Under the pieces are notes generated by a model. It was not told where the DNA came from. It did no database searches and worked only from the letters and a program-made list of their open reading frames with translations. A program made the translations under genes and the position numbers. Positions 1 to 8,944 of a stretch of DNA of 64,000 bases are shown piece after piece. Numbering within the stretch: the first letter of the stretch is position 1; each line of letters opens with the position of its first letter. The DNA comes from Promicromonospora sukumoe 327MFSha3.1. GTDB taxonomy: Bacteria; Actinomycetota; Actinomycetes; Actinomycetales; Cellulomonadaceae. The stretch spans positions 1,364,001 through 1,428,000 of the forward strand of contig NZ_ARQM01000010.1 of the NCBI RefSeq assembly GCF_000385135.1, read 5' to 3'.

Positions 1-501
1 GTCTGTGATCCCGTGTACATCCACGTCCGTCCATGACTGGAACCAATGGCGGCCCGTCCCATTGCATTCATAGCGAGCCGTCACTCGGTTTCCACGTCCC
101 CCGTCGCCCGGCGGGAGCACCGCTTGCCCAAGGCGGCCGACGTCGACGTAGATCCCTACGACATTCCTCTTCATCACGCCGGTCGTCACGGTCGCGAAAG
201 GGTAAGCGCAGTTCTTGTTGCCCCAGGAACCGTGCGACTGCACTGCGCGAGGCCCACCGGAGTGCGATATGTGCGCGGAGTCGACCCGTTGTGCGAACTC
301 GCAGATCTCCTCGTTGTCGGTCCTGCGATCGTGTCTGTGCGACGGTGCCTCTGTCGCCGTTCTTTCGGCAGTTGTAGAGGAGGCGGCCTCCTCGCTTTTC
401 AGTGGCAGCTCCGACGAGGCTGCTGTTGGAGCAGCCACCGACCCGAAAGTCAGCAAAGTTGCAGCGCAAAGTCCCGCAGCTCTTTGCGTGTGGGCATGCA
501 T
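1..501 (-). CDS. Secreted protein of unknown function, C-terminus outside the window
   Basis: Reading the minus strand from the ATG at 501 gives 167 codons that stay open to the left edge, so the 3' end is missing. The N-terminus looks like a signal peptide: a short basic stretch, a hydrophobic core around LCAATLLTFGSVAA, and an Ala-rich cleavage area near residue 29. A Ser/Thr/Glu-rich linker follows, then a region with at least three Cys and several Trp and Gly, suggesting a small disulfide-bonded extracellular domain. GGAGG lies only one base before the ATG, which is unusually tight. A/T-ending codons are commoner than in the neighbours. I do not recognise the family. Confidence 0.6.
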   Translation of the reverse strand, partial: MHAHTQRAAGLCAATLLTFGSVAAPTAASSELPLKSEEAASSTTAERTATEAPSHRHDRRTDNEEICEFAQRVDSAHISHSGGPRAVQSHGSWGNKNCAYPFATVTTGVMKRNVVGIYVDVGRLGQAVLPPGDGGRGNRVTARYECNGTGRHWFQSWTDVDVHGITD

Positions 502-605
502 TCCTCCGGCATGAGTAAATGTTTGACAAAGCAAAGATAATTGACGTCCAGTGGATCGCAACATGAAAGCGCGGTCATGATTCGGTCAGGCCAGCTGTCC
601 CGGCC

Positions 606-617
606 TAGGCTGGGCGC
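606..617 (+). promoter_or_regulatory. Candidate -10 element for a leaderless citE-like transcript
   Basis: TAGGCT at 606-611 is followed by exactly six bases and then the GTG at 618. No Shine-Dalgarno sequence precedes that GTG. This places the expected transcription start on the start codon. No convincing -35 is visible. The same -10 hexamer and spacing recur before the TetR gene starting at 38611. Confidence 0.5.
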
Positions 618-1583
618 GTGACCGAGACCCCTGCCGACCGAACCACCGAACCCGCAGACCAGCCCACCGCGCAGTCCGCGGGCTACTCGTCGGGCCTGCC
701 GACGGCGTCCGCCGTCGTCCCCGAGAGCGACCTGGCGCCCCGCCGGGCCGCCCGCGAGAAGTCGCGGGTCGCCCCCGACTACGCGCGGGCCTGGCTCCTG
801 CTGTCCGCCATGCGCACCGAGCTCTTCGACAAGGCGCAGCTCTCCCGGGCGGACCAGGTCATCCTCGACTGCGAGGACGCGATCGACGACTCGCTCAAGG
901 ACGAGGCGCGCGAGAACGTCATCCGGTGGATCAAGAACGGCGGCAGCGCCTGGGTCCGGATCAACGACCGCACCGCGCCCTCCTGGGCCGACGACGTCGC
1001 CTACCTGCGCGGCCTCGAGGGCCTCAACGGCGTGATGCTCGCCAAGACCGAGAGCGCGGACGACGTCATCGACACCGCGCAGCGGCTCGGCGGCGACGTG
1101 CCCGTGATCCCGCTGGTGGAGTCGGCCCTCGGCATCGAGGAGGCCGTGCACATCGCGAAGGCGCGCGGCGCGTTCCGCCTCGCGTTCGGCTCGGGCGACT
1201 ACCGCCGCGACACCGGCGCCGCCAACGAGCCCATGGCCATGGCGTACCCGCGCACGCGCCTCGTGGTCGCCAGCCGCATCGGCGGCCTGCCCGGCCCCGT
1301 GGACGGCCCCACGGTCGGCTCCTCGCACGCGCTGCTGCGCGAGCAGTCGGCCGACGCCGTCGGCCTCGGCATGACCGGCAAGCTCTGCCTCGACTTCGAG
1401 CAGTCGGCCGTCATCAACGAGTCGTTCGCGCCGACGTCGTCCGACGTGGCCTGGGCCGTCGACTTCTTCGCCGAGTTCGAGGCCGCCGGCTCCGTGATCC
1501 GCGACGGCAGCGACAAGCCGCGCCTCGCCCGCGCCCAGGTGATCCGCTCGCGGGCCGAGCTGTTCGGCATCAACCCCTCCTGA
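618..1583 (+). CDS. HpcH/HpaI aldolase / citrate lyase beta-subunit (CitE-like) family protein
   Basis: The 321-residue product matches the CitE-like branch of the phosphoenolpyruvate-binding TIM-barrel superfamily, which cleaves or condenses acyl-CoA thioesters such as citramalyl- or malyl-CoA using Mg2+. Family marks are the acidic metal-site segment [11 protein letters not shown] near residue 80, the KTES segment near residue 140, PLVESALGI, and [11 protein letters not shown] near residue 195. About 55 N-terminal residues (Pro/Thr-rich, then basic) precede the barrel. The GTG at 618 is chosen because a -10 element sits six bases upstream and no internal start has a better ribosome site. 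No citF, citD or CoA ligase is adjacent, so a stand-alone CitE-like lyase is more likely than a citrate lyase subunit. The substrate cannot be told. Confidence 0.85.
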   Translation: MTETPADRTTEPADQPTAQSAGYSSGLPTASAVVPESDLAPRRAAREKSRVAPDYARAWLLLSAMRTELFDKAQLSRADQVILDCEDAIDDSLKDEARENVIRWIKNGGSAWVRINDRTAPSWADDVAYLRGLEGLNGVMLAKTESADDVIDTAQRLGGDVPVIPLVESALGIEEAVHIAKARGAFRLAFGSGDYRRDTGAANEPMAMAYPRTRLVVASRIGGLPGPVDGPTVGSSHALLREQSADAVGLGMTGKLCLDFEQSAVINESFAPTSSDVAWAVDFFAEFEAAGSVIRDGSDKPRLARAQVIRSRAELFGINPS

Positions 1584-1595
1584 CGCCGGTACCGG

Positions 1596-1641
1596 TGGTC
1601 GAGCTTGTCGGGACCTGCCCAGGTCTCGACAAGCTCGACCA
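1596..1641. repeat. Palindromic intergenic element (possible terminator)
   Basis: Two 21-base arms, 1596-1616 and 1621-1641, are reverse complements with one mismatch, around a 4-base loop. The core is TGGTCGAGCTTGTCG. The element starts 12 bases after the citE-like stop, so it may end that transcript. There is no T-tract. The sequence type resembles REP-like intergenic palindromes common in high-G+C actinobacteria, which is recalled rather than tested. Confidence 0.7.
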
Positions 1642-1714
1642 GCGGTGGGTGCGCTCGACCAGCGGCGCGTGTCGTCTCCGGCGCGCCCCGCCCGCTTCAC
1701 CCGCCCACCCTCGG

Positions 1715-1726
1715 CATGATGGGCCG
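1715..1726 (+). promoter_or_regulatory. Candidate -10 element for leaderless xerD
   Basis: CATGAT at 1715-1720 is followed by six bases (GGGCCG) and the GTG at 1727. The geometry equals that seen upstream of citE-like, der, lgt, the type III PKS and the TetR gene. No Shine-Dalgarno is present. Confidence 0.4.
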
Positions 1727-2713
1727 GTGTCCTCAGCACTGGCCCATCCGTCGTTCCGCGAGAACCACCCCGGCCCGCCGCCCGCCCCGGTGGAGACCGG
1801 CCGGCTCGACCGTGCGCTGCGGGACTACCTCGCGCACCTGAGCGTGGAGCGCGGCCTCTCGGCCAACACCGTCGCGGCCTACCGCCGCGACCTCGTGCGG
1901 TACGTCGCCTACCTCGACACGGCGGGCCGCGACGGCCTGTCCGGCGTGACGGAGTCCGACGTCACCGCCTTCGTCGAGGCGGTGCGCCAGGGGACCGACG
2001 GCGGCCGGCCGCTGTCGCCGTCCTCCACCGCCCGGGCGCTGGCCGCCGTGCGCGGCTGGCACCGGTTCGCGCAGGCCGAGGGCCTGGCCGTGGACGACCC
2101 GTCCGCCGAGGTGCGTGCCCCCACCCAGATGCGGCGGCTGCCGCACGCCCTGTCCGTCGACGACGTCGCGGGGCTGCTCGACGCCGCGGGCACCGGCGAC
2201 GGGCCCCTGCCGCTGCGGGACCGGGCGCTGCTGGAGCTGCTGTACGCCACGGGCGCGCGGATCTCCGAGATCGTGGGCCTGGACGTCGACGGCGTGGGGG
2301 ACTCCACCGCCGTCCGGCTGCTCGGCAAGGGGTCCAAGGAGCGCGTGGTGCCCGTGGGCTCGTTCGCCCGCGACGCCCTGGAGGCCTACCTGGTGCGGGC
2401 CCGCCCGGCGCTGGCCGCGGCCGGCCGGGGCACACCCGCGCTGTTCCTCAACACGCGCGGCGCGCGCATGTCGCGGCAGACCGCCTGGGCCGCGCTGCAG
2501 GCCTCCGCCGCGCGGGCCGGGCTCACGGAGCACGTCTCGCCGCACACCCTGCGGCACTCGTTCGCGACCCACCTGCTGTCCGGCGGGGCCGACGTCCGCG
2601 TGGTGCAGGAGCTGCTGGGACACGCCTCGGTCACCACCACGCAGATCTACACGATGGTCACCCCCGACGCCCTGCGCGAGGTCTACGCCGCCGCCCACCC
2701 CCGGGCGCGCTGA
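1727..2713 (+). CDS. xerD: Site-specific tyrosine recombinase XerD
   Basis: The 328-residue protein has the two-domain architecture of Xer recombinases. The N-terminal SAM-like core-binding domain contains [19 protein letters not shown]. The C-terminal catalytic domain carries the full set of active-site residues: Arg178 in GARISE, Lys201 in GKGSKER, His-x-x-Arg in [12 protein letters not shown], His in [13 protein letters not shown] and the nucleophilic Tyr in that last motif. With XerC it resolves chromosome dimers at dif. A longer open frame extends upstream through the citE-like gene but is out of frame with it, so the start is the GTG at 1727. The next genes are parA-like, scpA and scpB, the usual actinobacterial setting for xerD. 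No att sites or phage genes suggest an element-borne integrase. Confidence 0.93.
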   Translation: MSSALAHPSFRENHPGPPPAPVETGRLDRALRDYLAHLSVERGLSANTVAAYRRDLVRYVAYLDTAGRDGLSGVTESDVTAFVEAVRQGTDGGRPLSPSSTARALAAVRGWHRFAQAEGLAVDDPSAEVRAPTQMRRLPHALSVDDVAGLLDAAGTGDGPLPLRDRALLELLYATGARISEIVGLDVDGVGDSTAVRLLGKGSKERVVPVGSFARDALEAYLVRARPALAAAGRGTPALFLNTRGARMSRQTAWAALQASAARAGLTEHVSPHTLRHSFATHLLSGGADVRVVQELLGHASVTTTQIYTMVTPDALREVYAAAHPRAR

Positions 2714-2814
2714 CCGAACGACGCCACGCCGGGGCTTCGAGCCGGGGAGTGCCCACACTCTGGTATAGCGTGGCGGGCGTGAGCGAGGCACCCAGCCCGG
2801 AGGGAGCGAGCACG

Positions 2815-3711
2815 ATGACCGACATTCTTCTCGGCAAGACGGTCGTCGGCGCTCCCGACGACTCGGAGATCGTGCGCGACGTCGTGGGGCGGGTCATGCC
2901 GGACCTGCCCGAGCCGGCGCCCCTGGCGAGCCACGGCCCGGCGCGCATCATCGCGATGTGCAACCAGAAGGGCGGCGTGGGCAAGACCACGACGACGATC
3001 AACCTGGGCGCGTGCCTCGCGGAGTACGGGCGCAAGGTGCTGCTGGTCGACTTCGACCCGCAGGGCGCCGCGTCGGTCGGCATCGGCGTCAACCCGCACG
3101 AGCTCGACCTGACGGTCTACAACCTGCTCATGGAGCGAGGCGTGGAGATCGGCGACGTCGTGCTGCCGTCCGGCATCGAGAACCTCGACGTGCTGCCCGC
3201 GAACATCGACCTGTCGGCCGCGGAGGTGCAGCTCGTGGGCGAGGTCGCCCGGGAGTCGGTGCTGGCCCGCGCCCTGCGCCCGGTGATCGACGACTACGAC
3301 GTCATCCTCATCGACTGCCAGCCGAGCCTCGGCCTGCTCACCGTGAACGCCCTGACGGCCGCGCACGGCGTGCTGATCCCGCTGGAGTGCGAGTTCTTCG
3401 CGCTGCGCGGCGTCGCGCTGCTGGTGGAGACCATCGAGAAGGTGCGGGACCGGCTCAACCCGGCCCTCGAGATCGACGGTATCCTCCCGACCATGTACGA
3501 CTCGCGCACTCTCCACTCCCGGGAGGTCGTGGCCCGGGTGCACGAGGCCTTCGGCGACACGCTGCTGCACTCGATCATCGGGCGCACGGTCAAGTTCCCC
3601 GACGCCACCGTCGCCGCCGAGCCCATCACCGCGTACGCCCCGGGGCACCCCGGCGCGGCCGCGTACCGTCAGCTCGCCCGGGAGCTCGTGGCCCGTGGCG
3701 ACGCTGCCTGA
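2815..3711 (+). CDS. ParA-family ATPase upstream of scpAB
   Basis: The 298-residue product has a deviant Walker A motif KGGVGKTT at residues 52-59, a FDPQG switch region and IDCQPSLGLL as Walker B. These define ParA/Soj/MinD-type ATPases, which dimerise on DNA. About 43 residues precede the ATPase core. In actinobacteria this paralog sits with scpA and scpB and is thought to act in chromosome organisation rather than being the parAB partner at the origin; no parB follows it. The ATG at 2815 has GGAGGG about ten bases upstream. A GTG at 2780 lies a few bases after a TATAG-type sequence and could be a leaderless alternative start adding 12 residues. The stop overlaps the start of scpA by 17 bases. 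Confidence 0.9.
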   Translation: MTDILLGKTVVGAPDDSEIVRDVVGRVMPDLPEPAPLASHGPARIIAMCNQKGGVGKTTTTINLGACLAEYGRKVLLVDFDPQGAASVGIGVNPHELDLTVYNLLMERGVEIGDVVLPSGIENLDVLPANIDLSAAEVQLVGEVARESVLARALRPVIDDYDVILIDCQPSLGLLTVNALTAAHGVLIPLECEFFALRGVALLVETIEKVRDRLNPALEIDGILPTMYDSRTLHSREVVARVHEAFGDTLLHSIIGRTVKFPDATVAAEPITAYAPGHPGAAAYRQLARELVARGDAA

Positions 3712-4807
3712 GGTGGCGCCGCCGGCCGACGTCGCCGAGGTGACGGCGGAGCCTGAGGCAGAGGCCCCCGAGGCGCCGTCGTCGGAGCGGGCACCCGCGA
3801 CGCCGGGGGAGCAGCCCGCCGAGCGGTCGTCGTCGCGCATGTTCCAGGTGCGGCTGCACAACTTCGAGGGCCCGTTCGACCTGCTGCTGTCGCTCATCGC
3901 CAAGCACCAGATGGACGTCACCGAGGTGGCGCTCGCGGTCGTGACCGACGAGTTCGTGGCGCACATCCGCGAGGCGGAGCGGGCCTCCCGCGAGGCCGCC
4001 GAGCGCGGCGAGGTGCACGAGTCGTGGGACCTCGGCGTGGCCAGCGAGTTCCTGGTGATCGCCGCGACCCTGCTGGACCTCAAGGCCGCGCGCCTGCTGC
4101 CCGGCGTCGTCGACGAGGACGCCGAGGACCTGGAGCTGCTGGAGGCCCGCGACCTGCTGTTCGCCCGGCTGCTGCAGTACCGGGCGTACAAGGAGGTCTC
4201 CAAGGTCCTCGCGGACCAGATGGCGTCGTCCGGACGGCGCGTGCCGCGCCTGGCGCCGCTGGAGCCGCACCTGGCCGCGATCCTGCCGGAGCTGGTCTGG
4301 GACACGACGCCGGAGCGGCTGGCCGAGCTCGCCGCGAAGGTGCTCGCGCCCAAGCCGCCGCCCGTGGTCGGGCTGGCGCACCTGCACGGCTCCGCGGTCA
4401 GCGTGCGCGAGGAGGCCGGCGTCATCGTCAAGCGGCTGCGCACCGAGCGCTCGGTGACCTTCCGGTCGCTCACGGCCGGCACGGAGCGCCTGGTGACCGT
4501 GGCCCGGTTCCTGGCGCTGCTGGAGCTGTTCCGCGACGCCCTGGTCGGGTTCGAGCAGGTCAGCCCGCTGGGCGAGCTGACGGTGCGCTGGACCGCCGGG
4601 CCCGACGACGGCGGCAAGTACCTCGACCCGGCGGCCGGCCCGAGCGAGTTCGACGAGGACGACGTCCCGGCGGCCGAGGAGTCGGGGACCGACACGACAG
4701 TGACCGACACCACGGCGACCGACACCGTGGCGGCCGAGGACACCACAGCAGACGCGACAGCGGCGCACGCGGACCTCGCGGGGCCCGGAACGGAGGCGAC
4801 GGCATGA
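3695..4807 (+). CDS. scpA: Segregation and condensation protein A (ScpA)
   Basis: ScpA is the kleisin that bridges the heads of the SMC dimer in bacterial condensin. Of 370 residues, the first 48 are an acidic, Pro/Ala/Glu-rich extension. The conserved kleisin N-domain then begins with MFQVRLHNFEGPFDLLLSLI, which binds the SMC neck. The C-terminal winged-helix domain (near FRSLTAGTERLVTVARFLALLELF) binds the SMC cap. An acidic Thr/Asp-rich tail of about 60 residues closes the protein. The GTG at 3695 overlaps parA; an ATG at 3839 would begin exactly at the conserved domain and cannot be excluded. The stop overlaps the scpB ATG in an ATGA, implying coupling. Confidence 0.93.
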   Translation: MATLPEVAPPADVAEVTAEPEAEAPEAPSSERAPATPGEQPAERSSSRMFQVRLHNFEGPFDLLLSLIAKHQMDVTEVALAVVTDEFVAHIREAERASREAAERGEVHESWDLGVASEFLVIAATLLDLKAARLLPGVVDEDAEDLELLEARDLLFARLLQYRAYKEVSKVLADQMASSGRRVPRLAPLEPHLAAILPELVWDTTPERLAELAAKVLAPKPPPVVGLAHLHGSAVSVREEAGVIVKRLRTERSVTFRSLTAGTERLVTVARFLALLELFRDALVGFEQVSPLGELTVRWTAGPDDGGKYLDPAAGPSEFDEDDVPAAEESGTDTTVTDTTATDTVAAEDTTADATAAHADLAGPGTEATA

Positions 4808-5469
4808 CCGTCGAGGAACAGGCCCCGCAGGCCGAGCTGGACGCCGGGACCGACGCCGTCGCGACCCCCGCTCCCGAGGAGCCGGTGCTCGTCGACGTGC
4901 ACACGCTCCCGGGCGGGGCGCACGCCGCGGTCGAGGCCGTGCTCATGGTGGCGGACGCGCCGATCGGCGCCGACCGGATCGCGGCCGCGCTGAACCTGAC
5001 GCAGGACGAGACGGACGACATCCTGCACGAGCTGGCCGACGAGTACGCCGGGCACCTCGGCTCGCGCCCGCGTGGCTTCGAGCTCCGCCGCACGGTCGAC
5101 GGCTGGCGCATCTACTCCTCGACCGCGCACGCGGACCCCGTGGGGCGCTTCGTCCTGGACGGCCAGTCGGCCAAGCTGAGCCAGGCCGCGCTGGAGACGC
5201 TCGCCGTGATCGCGTACCGTCAGCCGGTGTCGCGTGGCCAGATGAGCGCGGTGCGAGGCGTGAGCGTCGACGGCGTGGTGCGCACCCTGCTGACCCGCGG
5301 GCTGATCGCCGAGATCGGTCAGGACCCCAGCTCGGGTGCGGTTCTGTTCGGAACCACGGGATACTTCTTGGAGCGGATGGACTTCTCGTCGCTCGACGAG
5401 CTGCCCCCGCTGGCGCCGCACCTGCCGGACCTGGACACGATCGACGGCCTCGACGGGCTGGACTCCTAG
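4804..5469 (+). CDS. scpB: Segregation and condensation protein B (ScpB)
   Basis: ScpB (221 residues) is the KITE subunit that dimerises through winged helices and clamps ScpA in the SMC-ScpAB complex. The two winged-helix modules are visible: AAVEAVLMVADAPI...LHELADEY and LSQAALETLAVIAYRQPVSR...GVVRTLLTRGLIAEIG, the second being the family signature. The final GTTGYFLERMDFSSLDELP is also typical. An Ala/Glu/Pro-rich N-terminal tail of about 40 residues precedes the first domain. The ATG sits inside the scpA stop (ATGA). Confidence 0.94.
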   Translation: MTVEEQAPQAELDAGTDAVATPAPEEPVLVDVHTLPGGAHAAVEAVLMVADAPIGADRIAAALNLTQDETDDILHELADEYAGHLGSRPRGFELRRTVDGWRIYSSTAHADPVGRFVLDGQSAKLSQAALETLAVIAYRQPVSRGQMSAVRGVSVDGVVRTLLTRGLIAEIGQDPSSGAVLFGTTGYFLERMDFSSLDELPPLAPHLPDLDTIDGLDGLDS

Positions 5470-5545
5470 TCCTGCCCGAGGCCCGCACACCGGCCACGCG
5501 TGCGCCCTTTTCCTGTAGATCTTCCGACGTACCGAGAGACGAATC

Positions 5546-6475
5546 ATGAGTAACGAACGCCGCGGCGGGAGCCGCCGCGAGTCCGGTGACGGCCAGCAGC
5601 CGCGCCGTCCTGCCCGTTCCGGCAAGCCCGGCGGCAAGCAGGGCGGTCAGAACTTCCGTGGGGGCAGCTCCGCGAAGAGCCGCGCCCAGGCCAACGCGCC
5701 GCGCCGTCGGCCCGCCAAGCCCACCGAACCGGCCCGTGACGTCCACGTCGAGGACGGCGTGCGCCTGCAGAAGGTGCTCGCGCAGGCGGGGCTGGGCTCG
5801 CGCCGCGCGTCGGAGGAGCTGATCGCGAACGGGCACGTCGAGGTGGACGGGCAGATCGTCACCGAGCTGGGCGTGCGGGTGGACCCCGCCACCGCCGTCA
5901 TCCACGTGGACGGGCTGCGCATCCAGCTCGACCAGGACAAGGTGACGATCGCGCTGAACAAGCCGCTCGGCGTGGTCTCCACGATGGACGACCCCAAGGG
6001 CCGCCCGACGGTCGCCGACCTGATCAGGAACCGCGAGGAGCGCCTGTTCCACGTGGGCCGGCTCGACGCCGACAGCGAGGGCCTGCTCCTGCTGACGAAC
6101 GACGGCGAGCTCGCCAACCGCCTGTCGCACCCGAAGTACCAGATCGCCAAGACCTACCTGGTGACGGTCGAGGGCGAGGTCTACCCGCGCGTCGGCCGCG
6201 AGCTGCTGAAGGGTGTGGAGCTGGAGGACGGCGTCGCCAAGATGGACGCCGTGCACGTGCTCCAGCAGATCGACGGCTTCGCGATGCTGGAGGTCGTGCT
6301 GCACGAGGGCCGCAACCGGATCGTGCGCCGCATGTTCGACGCCGTCGGCCACCCCGTCACGCGCCTGGTGCGCACGCGGATCGGCCCCATCCCGCTGGGC
6401 GACCTGAAGGCCGGCCGCACCCGTGTGCTGGGCCGCACGGAGCTCGGCACCCTGATGAACGCCGTCGACCTGTAG
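5546..6475 (+). CDS. RluB-type 23S rRNA pseudouridine synthase
   Basis: The 309-residue enzyme belongs to the RsuA/RluB/RluE/RluF group, which isomerises a specific uridine in rRNA. A basic, low-complexity N-terminus of about 65 residues is followed by an S4 RNA-binding domain (VRLQKVLAQAGLGSRRASEE). The catalytic domain contains GRLDADSEGLLLLTNDGEL, whose Asp after GRL is the catalytic residue, and the basic patch RNRIVRRMFDAVGHPV. In actinobacteria a single RluB-like enzyme commonly sits between scpB and cmk, as here. Substrate position (the helix 89 uridine modified by RluB) is inferred from family. The ATG at 5546 starts 76 bases after scpB. Confidence 0.9.
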   Translation: MSNERRGGSRRESGDGQQPRRPARSGKPGGKQGGQNFRGGSSAKSRAQANAPRRRPAKPTEPARDVHVEDGVRLQKVLAQAGLGSRRASEELIANGHVEVDGQIVTELGVRVDPATAVIHVDGLRIQLDQDKVTIALNKPLGVVSTMDDPKGRPTVADLIRNREERLFHVGRLDADSEGLLLLTNDGELANRLSHPKYQIAKTYLVTVEGEVYPRVGRELLKGVELEDGVAKMDAVHVLQQIDGFAMLEVVLHEGRNRIVRRMFDAVGHPVTRLVRTRIGPIPLGDLKAGRTRVLGRTELGTLMNAVDL

Positions 6476-6521
6476 CCTTCCGGGCCGAGCACCTCTCCAC
6501 CCCAACGAAAGCGAGTTATCT

Positions 6522-7238
6522 GTGACCAGCCCCGTAGTGATCGCCATCGACGGGCCGTCGGGCTCCGGCAAGTCGAGCGTGTCGAAGGCGGTCGCGGCGC
6601 GGCTCGGCCTGGCCTACCTCGACACGGGGGCCATGTACCGGGCGGCCACGGTGTGGAGCATGGAGACGGCGGACCTCGCCGACGCCGCGGCGGTCACCGC
6701 CGCGGTGGGCGTGATGCCGCTGGTCATGGGGCTGGACCCGGAGGCACCGGGCGTCGAGCTGGACGGTCGCGACGTGGCCGAGGTCATCCGCACCACCGAG
6801 GTCACGACGAACGTGTCGAAGGTCGCGTCCAACCTGGACGTGCGCGCCGAGCTCAAGCGGCTCCAGCGCGCGATCATCGACCAGGAGTCGGGTCCGGCGG
6901 CCGTGCACTCGGGCGGCCGGGGGATCGTGGCCGAGGGCCGCGACATCACCACGGTCGTGGCGCCCGACGCCGACGTCCGCGTGCTGCTCACCGCCTCGGA
7001 GGAGGCGCGGCTGCGGCGCCGTTCTCTGGAGGTGCACGGCGCCGCCGACGAGACCGCCGTGGAGGCCACGAAGGACCAGATCGTGCGCCGCGACCAGGAC
7101 GATGCGAAGGTGACGCAGTTCCTCGTCGCCGCGGACGGCGTGGTGACGGTGGACTCCAGCGACCTCGACTTCGAGCAGACCGTCGACGCGGTGCTCGCCG
7201 TCGTCGCGCAGGCTCAGGCGGCGGCCAGCACGGTCTGA
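6522..7238 (+). CDS. cmk: Cytidylate kinase
   Basis: Cmk phosphorylates CMP and dCMP with ATP in pyrimidine nucleotide recycling. The 238-residue protein starts with the P-loop GPSGSGKSS at residues 11-19, then [12 protein letters not shown], the NMP-binding region around VTTNVSKVA, and [15 protein letters not shown], a strongly conserved Cmk signature. The LID region is around [11 protein letters not shown] and RRDQDDAKV. Its length is normal. The GTG at 6522 has only a weak purine-rich ribosome site. It lies 46 bases after the pseudouridine synthase. Confidence 0.94.
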   Translation: MTSPVVIAIDGPSGSGKSSVSKAVAARLGLAYLDTGAMYRAATVWSMETADLADAAAVTAAVGVMPLVMGLDPEAPGVELDGRDVAEVIRTTEVTTNVSKVASNLDVRAELKRLQRAIIDQESGPAAVHSGGRGIVAEGRDITTVVAPDADVRVLLTASEEARLRRRSLEVHGAADETAVEATKDQIVRRDQDDAKVTQFLVAADGVVTVDSSDLDFEQTVDAVLAVVAQAQAAASTV

Positions 7239-7318
7239 CGGCGGGGTCCGGCGGCGCCGTCCGACGGCGGTGGGGTAGGTCATACGCCCGCGAGTCGGCC
7301 GGAGCGGGTCGGGCCTGC

Positions 7319-7330
7319 GACAATGGGCGC
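7319..7330 (+). promoter_or_regulatory. Candidate -10 element for leaderless der
   Basis: GACAAT at 7319-7324 is followed by six bases (GGGCGC) and the ATG at 7331. No Shine-Dalgarno precedes this ATG, so transcription may begin at the start codon, giving der its own promoter in addition to read-through from cmk. Confidence 0.5.
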
Positions 7331-8875
7331 ATGACCCACGACTCCTCTGCATCCGAGGCTGCCCTGAACGCGGTGGCCGGAGACGATGCTCCCCTGGACG
7401 ACGCCGCCACCGTCGCACCCGACCTCGACCTCACCGAGACCGAGGACGATGTCGCGCGCGAGCGTGCCCTGCGTGTCGGCCTCGAGGAGTTCGAGCTCGA
7501 CGAGGAGGACCAGGCGCTCCTGTCCTCCGAGTGGTCCGACGAGGAGTCCGAGGCCGAGCAGATCCTGCCGGTGCTCGCGATCATCGGCCGCCCGAACGTC
7601 GGCAAGTCGACCCTGGTGAACCGAATCCTCGGCCGCCGCGAGGCGGTCGTGGAGGACAAGCCGGGTGTGACCCGCGACCGCGTGTCCTACCCGGCCGAGT
7701 GGGCCGGCCGCCGGTTCATGCTGGTGGACACGGGCGGCTGGGAGGTCGACGTCGCGGGCATCGAGTCCAAGGTGGCCGAGCAGGCCGAGGTCGCGATCTC
7801 CCTGGCGGACGCCGTGGTCTTCGTGGTCGACGCCGCCGTGGGCGCCACCGCGACCGACGAGCGTGTCGTGGAGCTGCTGCGCCGCTCCGGCAAGCCGGTC
7901 GTGCTGTGCGCCAACAAGGTCGACGGCGCCTCGGGCGAGGCCGACGCGGCGTACCTGTGGGCCCTGGGCCTGGGGGAGCCGTTCCCGGTCTCGGCCCTGC
8001 ACGGTCGTGGCACGGGCGACCTGCTCGACGCCGCCGTCAAGGCACTGCCCTCGAAGTCGGCGCACGGTACGCTGCGGCCCTCGGGCCCGCGCCGCGTGGC
8101 GCTCGTCGGCCGCCCGAACGTCGGCAAGTCGTCGCTGCTGAACAAGATCGCCGGCTCGGAGCGCGTCGTCGTCGACGAGGTCGCGGGCACCACGCGGGAC
8201 CCGGTCGACGAGCTCATCGAGCTGCGCGGCATCCCGTACTGGTTCGTCGACACCGCGGGTATCCGCCGTCGTGTGCACCAGACCAAGGGCGCCGACTTCT
8301 ACGCCTCCCTGCGCACCGCCGCCGCCATCGACAAGGCGGAGGTGGGCGTGGTGCTGGTCGACGCGTCCGCCCCGCTGACCGAGCAGGACATCCGCGTGAT
8401 CCAGCAGGTCGTGGACTCCGGCCGGGCCCTGGTCATCGCGTACAACAAGTGGGACCTCATGGACGAGGACCGCCGCCCCTACCTCGAGCGCGAGATCGAG
8501 AAGGAGCTGGTGCAGATCCAGTGGGCGCCGCGGGTGAACCTGTCGGCGCGCACCGGCTGGCACAGCGAGCGCCTGGTCCCGGCGATCGAGCGGTCGCTGG
8601 CGTCGTGGGACCGCCGCATCCCCACGGGCAAGCTGAACTCGTTCCTGGGCGAGCTCGTGGCCGCGCACCCGCACCCGCTGCGGGGCGGCAAGCAGTCGCG
8701 CATCCTGTTCGCGACGCAGGCCTCGACGCGTCCGCCGCGGTTCGTCATCTTCGCCACGGGGTTCATCGAGGCCGGCTACCGCCGGTTCATCGAGCGTCGC
8801 CTGCGCGAGACGTTCGGCTTCGAGGGCACGCCGATCGAGATCTCGGTGCGGGTGCGGGAGAAGCGCCGCCGCTGA
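7331..8875 (+). CDS. der: Ribosome-assembly GTPase Der (EngA)
   Basis: Der is an essential GTPase that acts in maturation of the 50S subunit. The 514-residue protein carries two tandem GTPase domains, each with its own G1 motif: GRPNVGKST near residue 88 and GRPNVGKSS near residue 260. Each has switch and G3 motifs (DTGGW and DTAGI) and a G4 motif (NKVD and NKWD). A KH-like domain closes the protein with a basic end. An acidic N-terminal extension of about 80 residues precedes the first GTPase domain, as in other actinobacterial Der proteins. An open frame extends upstream over cmk, but the ATG at 7331 with its -10 element is the credible start. Confidence 0.94.
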   Translation: MTHDSSASEAALNAVAGDDAPLDDAATVAPDLDLTETEDDVARERALRVGLEEFELDEEDQALLSSEWSDEESEAEQILPVLAIIGRPNVGKSTLVNRILGRREAVVEDKPGVTRDRVSYPAEWAGRRFMLVDTGGWEVDVAGIESKVAEQAEVAISLADAVVFVVDAAVGATATDERVVELLRRSGKPVVLCANKVDGASGEADAAYLWALGLGEPFPVSALHGRGTGDLLDAAVKALPSKSAHGTLRPSGPRRVALVGRPNVGKSSLLNKIAGSERVVVDEVAGTTRDPVDELIELRGIPYWFVDTAGIRRRVHQTKGADFYASLRTAAAIDKAEVGVVLVDASAPLTEQDIRVIQQVVDSGRALVIAYNKWDLMDEDRRPYLEREIEKELVQIQWAPRVNLSARTGWHSERLVPAIERSLASWDRRIPTGKLNSFLGELVAAHPHPLRGGKQSRILFATQASTRPPRFVIFATGFIEAGYRRFIERRLRETFGFEGTPIEISVRVREKRRR

Positions 8876-8932
8876 CGGCGCTCCGGCGGCGCGGCACGCC
8901 GGGCCGATGCCTACATCGGGGCCGGATCGCGG

Positions 8933-8944
8933 TACCTTCGGGTC
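8933..8944 (+). promoter_or_regulatory. Candidate -10 element for leaderless lgt
   Basis: TACCTT at 8933-8938, six bases, then the GTG at 8945, with no Shine-Dalgarno. Same geometry as the der and xerD sites. Confidence 0.45.

Noticed and set aside
450-1739. 429-codon minus-strand frame over the citE-like gene
   Set aside because: Shadow of the citE-like codons; product shows no family resemblance.
1727-2713. Phage or ICE integrase
   Set aside because: All features fit chromosomal XerD in its normal neighbourhood; no att sites or mobile genes nearby.
2683-5637. 984-codon open frame on the minus strand, and similar long frames opposite der, jetC, hyuAB and the siderophore permease
   Set aside because: They run antisense to well-supported core genes, have Arg/Ala/Gly/Pro-rich or compositionally absurd products, and arise from G+C-rich third positions.
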